DNA of 6,050 nt from NCBI GenBank assembly GCA_030150085.1, contig JASLGJ010000491.1, positions 1 through 6,050 of the forward strand, in the 5' to 3' direction. The DNA comes from Candidatus Elarobacter sp. GTDB taxonomy: Bacteria; Vulcanimicrobiota; Vulcanimicrobiia; Vulcanimicrobiales; Vulcanimicrobiaceae. The position numbers were made by a program, and so were the translations under genes. Positions within the stretch are counted from its first letter, which is position 1. The number at the start of each line of letters is the position of its first letter. Below are positions 1 through 3,577 of this stretch, in pieces. The notes under the pieces were generated by a model. That model saw only the letters and a list, made by a program, of their open reading frames with translations. It ran no database searches and was not told where the DNA came from.

Positions 1-912
1 CTTGAGGTGCTCGACCAGCGTGCCGACGTGGCCGTGCACGATCGCCTTGGGCAGCCCGGTCGTGCCCGAGGAGAACAGCACCCACAGCGGGTGGTCCCAG
101 GCGACGCGCTCGTAGGCGAACTCCTCGCGCCCGACCGGCGGACCGGCGAGCAACGTGCCCCATCCGTGCCAGGCGGGGGCGCCTGCGCCGGACGGCGGCG
201 GAGCGGCGGGGTTCAGGTACGGCAGCCACACGACGTGCGCGACGGTCGGCAGCGCGGCCAGGATCGCGCGCACCTCGCCGGTGCGGTCGAAGTCGCGCCC
301 GCCGAAGCGGTAGCCGTCGGCGGCGAACAGCACCGTCGGCTCGATCTGCGCGAAGCGGTCGATCACCGTGCGCGCGCCGAACTCCGGCGCCGCCGACGAC
401 CACACCGCGCCGATCGCGGTGGTCGCGATCATGGCGATCACCGTCTCGGGAATGTTCGGCATGTACGCCGCGACGCGCTCGCCCGGCCGCACGCCCAGCG
501 CGCGCAGCCGCGTCGCCAGCACGCGCACCGCGGCACCCAGTTCGTGCCAGGTCATCTCGGCCAGCGGGCGCAGCTCGGAGGAGTGGACCAGCGCTGCCTC
601 GCCGGCCGCTGCGACGCGCTCGTGGCGCAGCAGGTGCTCGGCGTAGTTCACCCGCGAGCCCGGGAACCACGCCGCGCCGGGCATGACGCGCGCGCTCAGC
701 ACGCGCTCGTACGGCTGCGCGGAGTCGATCTCGTAGAAGTCCCAGACCGCGCTCCAGAAGCCCTCGAGGTCGCTCACCGACCACTGCCACAGCTCCTCGT
801 AGGAGCCCAAGCGCAGCCCGCGCTCGGCGGCCAGGCGGCGCATGAAGCGCGCCACCTGCGAGGCCTCGGCCTTCACGGGGTCGGGAGTCCAGAGCAGTTC
901 GCCCTCGGTCAT
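1..912 (-). CDS. aacS: Acetoacetyl-CoA synthetase, N-terminal part (runs off window)
   Basis: A ligase of the adenylate-forming (ANL) superfamily that activates acetoacetate with ATP and joins it to CoA in the cytoplasm, feeding acetoacetate into central or polymer metabolism. The frame opens at ATG 912 and is still open at base 1, giving 304 codons, about half the usual length of roughly 650. The N-terminal cap (ELLWTPDPVKAEASQVARFM), the WFPGSRVNYAEHLL segment (about residues 82-95) and the AMP-binding P-loop VLFSSGTTGLPKAIVHGH (about 278-295) are typical of AacS rather than acetyl-CoA synthetase. The C-terminal domain with the catalytic lysine is outside the window. The start overlaps the stop of the small upstream frame as ATGA, and there is no strong Shine-Dalgarno site of its own, so translational coupling is likely. 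Family assignment is firm; in vivo substrate is inferred. Confidence 0.93.
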   Translation of the reverse strand, partial: MTEGELLWTPDPVKAEASQVARFMRRLAAERGLRLGSYEELWQWSVSDLEGFWSAVWDFYEIDSAQPYERVLSARVMPGAAWFPGSRVNYAEHLLRHERVAAAGEAALVHSSELRPLAEMTWHELGAAVRVLATRLRALGVRPGERVAAYMPNIPETVIAMIATTAIGAVWSSAAPEFGARTVIDRFAQIEPTVLFAADGYRFGGRDFDRTGEVRAILAALPTVAHVVWLPYLNPAAPPPSGAGAPAWHGWGTLLAGPPVGREEFAYERVAWDHPLWVLFSSGTTGLPKAIVHGHVGTLVEHLK

Positions 913-1130
913 CGCCCGGCGTTGCGGCGTCGCTGCGGCGCGTCCCTGCGCGGGGCGCGCGCCGCGGCGAGGCGGCGCAGGTAGACCTCGTCGCGCTCGA
1001 ACAGGCGCTGGGGCTCGAGGCGGTGCAGCTGCAGCGCCAAGCCCAGGCGGCGCGCCGCGCTCCAGTCGCCGCGCTCGACGCGCTCGCGGAACTCGGCCAG
1101 CATCTCGGGATCGTGCGCGAGCGGGTTCAT
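909..1130 (-). CDS. Small conserved-looking protein of unknown function, coupled to aacS
   Basis: A 73-residue frame beginning MNPLAHDPEMLAEFRERVER. I do not recognise the family. It looks soluble: a charged, probably helical N-terminal half (residues 7-55) and a very Arg/Ala-rich tail (about 56-73), with no signal peptide or membrane segment. It is supported as a real gene by a strong Shine-Dalgarno site seven bases before its ATG and by its stop codon overlapping the acetoacetyl-CoA synthetase start as ATGA. This layout suggests it is made with, and perhaps assists or sets the level of, the synthetase; that role is inference. The basic tail is partly dictated by the overlap and the high GC. 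A much longer open frame in the same phase extends upstream to 1742, but it runs antiphase through the GNAT gene and lacks a start signal. Confidence 0.72.
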   Translation of the reverse strand: MNPLAHDPEMLAEFRERVERGDWSAARRLGLALQLHRLEPQRLFERDEVYLRRLAAARAPRRDAPQRRRNAGR

Positions 1131-1134
1131 CGGC

Positions 1135-1143
1135 TCACCTCCT
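1135..1143 (-). promoter_or_regulatory. Shine-Dalgarno site of the small ORF before aacS
   Basis: The minus strand reads AGGAGGTGA, a near-perfect anti-16S match, with seven bases between GGAGG and ATG 1130. It fixes the start of the 73-residue frame against the longer upstream extension. The 98 bases from here to the GNAT stop (1131-1228) hold no other gene; I see no convincing -35/-10 pair there and no terminator with a T-run. Confidence 0.75.
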
Positions 1144-1228
1144 CGCTTCGTTCGTACCCCGCTGCGCCAACCGCGCGGCACCCCAATTCCGAGGATGCGG
1201 GCCTCACCGCGAGAGCGCGGACGCCGTC

Positions 1229-1774
1229 CTACGGCGCGGGATCGCTCGCCAGACGGCCGTAGAGCAGGCCGTCGCAGAGCGTTCCGTCGCGCTGCACGTA
1301 GCCGTCGCGGAGCCGCCCTTCGAGCCGAAACCCGGCCTTTTCCAGCACCCGCGCGGAAGCCGCGTTGGGCGCGAAGACGGTCGCCTCCAGCCGCCGGAGA
1401 GCGCGCGCTTCGCCGAGCGCGTAGTCGGCCAGCAGCCGCGCCGCGTCGCTGGCGATGCCGCGCCCCCAGAAGCGCCGGCCGAGCCAGTACCCGAACTCCG
1501 CGCAGCCGCTCTTCTCGCCGCCGTGCGGCATGACGCCGATCGAGCCCGCGAACTCGCCGCCCACTTCGATGACGTAGTGCGCGGGCGGATCGCCGCGCAG
1601 CGCGGCGCAGACCCAGCCGGTCGCGTTGACGCGCGTGTAGGGCTGCGGAAACCCGGCCGGCATCCAGCGCGACACGAGCGGGTCGTCCGCGCTCGCGCGC
1701 AGCGCCTCCACGTCGGTCAGCCGGTACGGCCGCAACCGGCACAGCGTGCCGAGGATGGCGATCGAGGGGTCCAA
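1229..1774 (-). CDS. GNAT-family N-acetyltransferase (RimJ/RimL type)
   Basis: A cytoplasmic acetyl-CoA-dependent N-acetyltransferase of 181 residues, the normal length for the RimJ/RimL branch. The acetyl-CoA pyrophosphate loop appears as RRFWGRGIAS (residues 100-109), followed by the helix AARLLADYAL. The C-terminal motif NAASARVLEKAGF (137-149) and the closing RDG segment are typical of this branch. The N-terminal LCRLRPYRLTDVEAL is the usual first strand and helix. The start is taken at TTG 1774, because no ATG or GTG fits the family's N-terminus better and GAAGG lies eight bases upstream. It follows the cyclotransferase-like gene after about 50 bases, so the two are probably cotranscribed. 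Substrate (a protein N-terminus, amino sugar or drug) cannot be read from the sequence. Confidence 0.88.
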   Translation of the reverse strand: MDPSIAILGTLCRLRPYRLTDVEALRASADDPLVSRWMPAGFPQPYTRVNATGWVCAALRGDPPAHYVIEVGGEFAGSIGVMPHGGEKSGCAEFGYWLGRRFWGRGIASDAARLLADYALGEARALRRLEATVFAPNAASARVLEKAGFRLEGRLRDGYVQRDGTLCDGLLYGRLASDPAP

Positions 1775-1824
1775 GTGCAGCGCCTTCGGCGGTCGCGCGC
1801 GGTGGAACCTTTCCGCCCGGATCG

Positions 1825-2259
1825 CTACGGCGCGGCGCGGGCGAGGGCGGCGTGCAGGTCCTCGGCGGCCAGGCCGTGGTGCGCGTAGCCGGCCAGGATG
1901 CGGGCCAGGTAGTCCGGCCGGGGCGGGCGCGGGTCGCGCGCGCGGCGCGGCGGCGTCATCACGTAGGTGAAGCCGCGCAGCTCCGTGCCGTCGGGCAGGG
2001 CCGCGGCGAGCGGAATCTTGAGGTAGCTCGGCACGGGGTGGAGGTGCGCGCCTTCGTGGCGGTCGAGCGCGCGCTCGTCGTGCGGGTCGAGCCGCCAGGC
2101 CACCGCGCGGACGGTGCTCGCGGGGTCGGGCTCGAGGTCGAGCGCGCCGTAGAACTCCAGCCGGTAGCCGGCCAGGCGCACCAGGCCCAGCTTCTCGGCG
2201 CGCGGGCAGCGGGCGCGCATCTGCGCGGCGTTGCTGTTGCTGCCGTACGCGAACGTCAC
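1825..2259 (-). CDS. Gamma-glutamylcyclotransferase-like (GGCT/AIG2 fold) protein
   Basis: A 144-residue protein of the GGCT-like superfamily, members of which release 5-oxoproline from gamma-glutamyl amines or peptides. The diagnostic glycine-rich loop FAYGSNSN is at residues 3-10, and the catalytic-type glutamate lies in LDRHEG (E69), followed by the usual PSYLKIPL strand. The start is placed at GTG 2259, which puts FAYGSN at the extreme N-terminus as is normal in this family. The frame stays open to GTG 2340, whose first bases overlap the TGA ending the MPW array frame, but that extension would run through a strong stem-loop and has no counterpart in the family. The GTG 2259 start lacks a clear Shine-Dalgarno site, so the start is the weak point. 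A role in glutathione or gamma-glutamyl metabolism is family inference. Confidence 0.82.
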   Translation of the reverse strand: MTFAYGSNSNAAQMRARCPRAEKLGLVRLAGYRLEFYGALDLEPDPASTVRAVAWRLDPHDERALDRHEGAHLHPVPSYLKIPLAAALPDGTELRGFTYVMTPPRRARDPRPPRPDYLARILAGYAHHGLAAEDLHAALARAAP

Positions 2260-2281
2260 GCCGTAGAGTGTCGGGTGCGCG

Positions 2282-2326
2282 GGCGTCCCGCAGGTTCTCT
2301 CGAGCGAGAGATCGCGCGCGGACGCC
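2282..2326 (-). terminator. Stem-loop closing module A (possible terminator or processing structure)
   Basis: Bases 2282-2288 and 2320-2326 form a seven-pair stem (GGCGTCC with GGACGCC in RNA). Nested inside, 2296-2302 pairs with 2305-2311 (TCTCTCG/CGAGAGA, with the innermost pairs opening to make the loop). It lies 11 bases after the TGA of the repeat frame. There is no T-run, so it is not a classical intrinsic terminator. Module B has a strong hairpin at the corresponding position, which is the main reason to treat this one as functional. Confidence 0.45.
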
Positions 2327-2336
2327 GCACGCACCG

Positions 2337-2393
2337 TCACCAGGGCATCGCTTTCCAGGGCATCAGGTTCCAGGGCATCATCGTCCAGGGCAT
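2337..2393 (-). CDS. Possible 18-residue MPW-repeat peptide, module A
   Basis: The frame starting at ATG 2393 reads MPWTMMPWNLMPWKAMPW then TGA: four Met-Pro-Trp triplets spaced by two residues. It lies in the same frame as the Pro/Ala-rich gene upstream, separated from that gene's TGA by 11 sense codons, so it could be reached by stop-codon readthrough or reinitiation; I see no good Shine-Dalgarno site of its own. Its prolines are CCC, unlike the CCA-saturated gene before it. Because the array is also complementary to a loop in the tRNA insert, the repeats may act as RNA and the peptide may never be made. Module B has a similar frame in the same place. Confidence 0.35.
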   Translation of the reverse strand: MPWTMMPWNLMPWKAMPW

Positions 2394-2399
2394 CAGAGG
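2340..2399 (-). repeat. Four-unit 15-bp tandem array, module A
   Basis: Four head-to-tail 15-bp units begin at 2340, 2355, 2370 and 2385. On the plus strand each starts with the same ten bases CCAGGGCATC, followed by five variable bases; in the minus-strand RNA the core is GATGCCCTGG. Bases 2351-2365 are exactly complementary, in the transcript, to the whole 15-nt loop of the hairpin in the tRNA insert of the same module, extending to 16 bases with 2350. The array sits between the Pro/Ala-rich gene and a stem-loop. Confidence 0.9.
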
Positions 2400-2426
2400 G
2401 ATTCGACTCGCGCTGCAGCGGTAGGC

Positions 2427-2825
2427 TCAGGCCGCCGGTGGGGCGGCTGGGATCGCTGGAGCGAGCAATGGCACGTGCGAGGCCACCGTTGGCGCCGCGA
2501 GCGCCACTGGGGCCGCCGAGGCCGCCAGGGTTGGCGCAAGCGCCGCTGGCGCCGCTGGCATGCCGGCGAGTGGAACCGCATCCGGTGGAACACCGGACTG
2601 TGGTACGCCCGCCAGCGCCGTTGGAGCCGGTGGCACGCTCGCTGACGCGGCTGGGGCCGCTGGTACGGCTGGGGCCGCTGGTACGGCTGGTACCGGTGGC
2701 ATTCCCAGCGTCGTCAGCGCGCTTTCGCTCAGCAGTGGAGCCGCCGTTGCCAGTTGCTCGGCCGCTGGAGCGAGAAACGTGTGAACCGCTGGCACCGAGG
2801 CCAGGACTTCACGCGAGATTTCCAT
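2427..2825 (-). CDS. Pro/Ala-rich CCA-saturated protein, module A
   Basis: A 132-residue frame of unknown family. Residues 1-40 are ordinary and probably helical (MEISREVLASVPAVHTFLAP and onward). Residues 41-132 are low-complexity Pro/Ala/Val, with VPAAPA repeats and no Cys, Trp or Tyr. By hand count 23 of 27 prolines are CCA and four are CCG; the CCGs nearly all sit in CCA-CCG pairs. A perfect Shine-Dalgarno site ten bases before ATG 2825 makes it a convincing gene, unlike the Trp/Arg-rich frames on the other strand, which are merely the complement of CCA. The upstream in-phase ATG 2849 precedes the Shine-Dalgarno site and is rejected. It begins 54 bases after a tRNA-Pro(UGG)-like gene whose cognate codon is CCA. 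The N-terminus resembles the module B protein (EVLASV/EVLNAV). It could be a peptide precursor, a disordered or surface protein, or a translated regulatory leader; I cannot choose. Confidence 0.7.
   Translation of the reverse strand: MEISREVLASVPAVHTFLAPAAEQLATAAPLLSESALTTLGMPPVPAVPAAPAVPAAPAASASVPPAPTALAGVPQSGVPPDAVPLAGMPAAPAALAPTLAASAAPVALAAPTVASHVPLLAPAIPAAPPAA
2649..2684 (-). repeat. 18-bp tandem duplication within the module A gene
   Basis: Plus-strand bases 2649-2666 and 2667-2684 are identical (GGCTGGGGCCGCTGGTAC), and the first half recurs in shortened form at 2685-2693. In the gene this encodes repeated VPAAPA, so the low-complexity part appears to grow by in-frame tandem duplication. 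Confidence 0.9.
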
Positions 2826-2830
2826 GTCTT

Positions 2831-2843
2831 CATCACCTCCTTT
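2831..2843 (-). promoter_or_regulatory. Perfect Shine-Dalgarno site, module A
   Basis: The minus strand reads AAAGGAGGTGATG, matching the anti-Shine-Dalgarno end of 16S rRNA over about 12 bases, with ten bases from GGAGG to ATG 2825. It fixes both the strand and the start of the Pro/Ala-rich gene. The module B gene has the same site at identical spacing. Confidence 0.85.
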
Positions 2844-2879
2844 CGTCATGAATTGACGAGCAGCGAATAAAGACGGAGA

Positions 2880-3068
2880 TGGCGCACCTGACGGGATTCG
2901 AACCCGCACTCTCCAGTTCCCAAAACTGGTGCTTTCGGGGACGTACTGGGATCCGCTCCCTCGTCGAGCCTTGCGCGCCGATGGTGATGCCCTGGAAAGC
3001 CATCGAATCGGTCGGCAGGGGTTGAGAGGTTCACGTTTGGTCCCGTTTACCGGTTAAGCTACAGGTGC
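2880..3068 (-). tRNA. Interrupted tRNA-Pro(UGG)-like gene, module A
   Basis: The 5' part (3068-3048) and 3' part (2934-2880) join into a 76-nt cloverleaf. Acceptor stem GCACCTG/CAGGTGC is a perfect seven pairs, D-stem GCTT/AAGC, D-loop AACCGGTA. The anticodon arm is CCAGT-TTTGGGA-ACTGG, giving anticodon UGG with U33 and G37. The variable loop is AGAGT and the T-arm GCGGG-TTCGAAT-CCCGT, followed by G73 and encoded CCA. T8, A14, G18, G19, A21, the A15-T48 Levitt pair, TTC and A58 are all present. A 113-nt insert separates positions 21 and 22, so the gene is 189 bases. Either the insert is removed or the molecule works with a giant D-loop. Odd for bacterial proline tRNA: pair 1-72 is G-C rather than C-G, and the discriminator is G rather than A. 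Exons are identical to the module B copy. Confidence 0.82.
2935..3047 (-). other. 113-nt insert in the D-arm of the module A tRNA
   Basis: The insert starts AACGGGACCAAACG and ends AGTACGTCCCCGA; its ends can pair as CGGGAC with GTCCCCG (one bulged C). Because of flanking A's the exact boundary is ambiguous by a few positions without changing the joined tRNA. A central hairpin has a six-pair stem, 3000-3005 with 2979-2984 (CGATGG/CCATCG), and a 15-nt loop at 2985-2999. About 22 bases at the 5' end, the loop, and about 13 bases at the 3' end match the module B insert, while the rest has drifted. It is too small for a group I or II intron and sits away from the anticodon loop where known bacterial tRNA introns lie. 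Confidence 0.75.
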
Positions 3069-3109
3069 ACGCAGGGGTGGTCGTCCGCGCTCGCGGTCAT
3101 CGGGTGCGC

Positions 3110-3137
3110 GCGGTCGTTCGCGGTGCGCGAACGCCGC
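3110..3137 (-). terminator. Strong hairpin closing module B (possible terminator or processing structure)
   Basis: Bases 3115-3122 (CGTTCGCG) and 3126-3133 (CGCGAACG) form eight perfect pairs around a three-base loop, extended by GCGG/CCGC at 3110-3113 and 3134-3137 with T3114 bulged. It lies between the array of module B and the tRNA of module A, at the place where module A also has a stem-loop. No T-run follows, so Rho-independent termination is uncertain; it may shield a 3' end or punctuate processing. The rest of the gap 3069-3144 shows no convincing promoter. Confidence 0.5.
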
Positions 3138-3144
3138 GGCACCG

Positions 3145-3216
3145 TCACCAGGGCATCACGTTCCAGGGCATCAGTTTCCAGGGCTTCAGGTTCCAGGACA
3201 TCATGGGTCTCACCAT
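3145..3216 (-). CDS. Possible 23-residue MPW-repeat peptide, module B
   Basis: From ATG 3216 the frame reads MVRP followed by MMSWNLKPWKLMPWNVMPW and TGA. Alternative starts are ATG 3204 and ATG 3201. It repeats the Pro-Trp pattern of the module A peptide, with the first two units degenerated to MSW and KPW. It lies in the same frame as the Pro/Ala-rich gene, eight codons after that gene's TAG. Only a weak purine-rich stretch (AGAAAGA) precedes it. As in module A, translation is unproven and the repeats may matter as RNA. Confidence 0.35.
   Translation of the reverse strand: MVRPMMSWNLKPWKLMPWNVMPW
3148..3207 (-). repeat. Four-unit 15-bp tandem array, module B
   Basis: Units start at 3148, 3163, 3178 and 3193 with plus-strand cores CCAGGGCATC, CCAGGGCATC, CCAGGGCTTC and CCAGGACATC. 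Two cores are identical to the module A consensus and two carry one change each. The period is again exactly 15. The third-encoded unit can pair with 13 bases of the tRNA-insert loop (TTCCAGGGCATCA). The bases just after the array, GTGACGGTGC in the transcript, are the same in both modules. Confidence 0.88.
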
Positions 3217-3240
3217 TCTTTCTGAATGCGAGGGGGCGAA

Positions 3241-3525
3241 CTACACCGCTGGAGCTGGTGCGCCGACTGGAGCAGCAGCTGGAGCGACGAGACGCAGCGT
3301 TGGAGCGCCGGGTGGAATCGTTGGAGCACCCGGTGGAACCGCCGCCAGCGTTGGAGCCCGTGGAATCGCCGCGATGCGCAGCGCTGGAGCTGGAGCTGGA
3401 GCGTTGCGTGGGATCGCCGAGATCCGCAGCGCTGGAGCGCCACCGGTTGGAGCCGGTGGAACCGACAGCACGACGGCCGCGCGCGCGGTCAGCACCGCGT
3501 TGAGCACTTCGTGAGCCAGAATCAT
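3241..3525 (-). CDS. Pro/Ala-rich CCA-saturated protein, module B
   Basis: A 94-residue frame of unknown family. An N-terminal helix-like stretch (MILAHEVLNAVLTARAAVVL, residues 1-20) precedes a low-complexity region rich in APT, AIPR and APA units with regular Arg and Ile. By hand count 17 of 20 prolines are CCA, two CCG and one CCC, and many alanines before them are GCT, against the GC-rich codon choice of neighbours. The start ATG 3525 is fixed by a perfect Shine-Dalgarno site ten bases upstream. The same phase stays open to 3732 through the tRNA, which is only a readthrough of tRNA sequence. It lies 52 bases after an interrupted tRNA-Pro(UGG). Likeness to the module A protein is limited to the N-terminus and composition, so the pair has diverged much more than their tRNAs. 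The hydrophobic N-terminus could be a weak signal or membrane segment, but Arg15 interrupts it. Function unknown. Confidence 0.68.
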   Translation of the reverse strand: MILAHEVLNAVLTARAAVVLSVPPAPTGGAPALRISAIPRNAPAPAPALRIAAIPRAPTLAAVPPGAPTIPPGAPTLRLVAPAAAPVGAPAPAV

Positions 3526-3530
3526 TGTGA

Positions 3531-3543
3531 GATCACCTCCTTT
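3531..3543 (-). promoter_or_regulatory. Perfect Shine-Dalgarno site, module B
   Basis: The minus strand reads AAAGGAGGTGATC, which is exactly complementary to the usual 3' end of bacterial 16S rRNA, ten bases (counted from GGAGG) before ATG 3525. Its strength implies high translation initiation on the Pro/Ala-rich frame. Confidence 0.85.
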
Positions 3544-3577
3544 CGGCTTGGAATCGAGCCCTTCTCGGTGAAGAGAG

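Noticed and set aside
7..984. Long plus-strand frame opposite acetoacetyl-CoA synthetase
   Set aside because: Antisense shadow; the minus strand encodes the conserved AMP-binding motif in an unbroken frame.
909..1742. 277-residue minus-strand frame containing the small ORF as its tail
   Set aside because: Its upstream part runs out of phase through the GNAT gene and is Arg/Ala shadow sequence. The strong Shine-Dalgarno site sits at the internal ATG 1130.
2340..2399. CRISPR-like array
   Set aside because: The whole period is 15 bp with no unique spacers of normal length and no cas genes.
2340..2399. Hammerhead ribozyme, because CTGATG and GGAAA recur in the minus-strand array
   Set aside because: The A after CUGAUG is missing and there is no room for stem II between the two motifs.
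1852..2424. Plus-strand frame with repeated FQGI, and its counterpart at 3065-3514
   Set aside because: It is antisense to the cyclotransferase-like gene and to the 15-bp array. The rest looks like reverse-strand shadow composition, and the opposite strand has recognisable motifs.
2268..2645. Trp/Arg-rich frame on the plus strand across the module A gene, and a similar one at 3226-3834
   Set aside because: Trp codons here are the complement of CCA. These frames lack Shine-Dalgarno sites, whereas the minus-strand frames have perfect ones.
2846..3034. Frame of about 62 residues across tRNA module A and a similar one at 3522-3704
   Set aside because: They translate tRNA sequence (LGTGECGFESRQVRH and its like is a well-known artefact of reading a tRNA 3' half).
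2935..3047. Group I or group II self-splicing intron
   Set aside because: 113 nt is too short, I see no catalytic core elements, and the position is the D-arm instead of the anticodon region.
2880..3068. tmRNA or permuted tmRNA
   Set aside because: A complete anticodon arm, D-stem and proline anticodon are present, there is no Ala-type G3-U70 pair, and no tag frame ends in the insert.
2340..3068. Transposable element with inverted repeats (array and insert loop are inverted copies)
   Set aside because: The inverted match is about 16 bases, lies inside a tRNA hairpin, and there is no transposase or target-site duplication.
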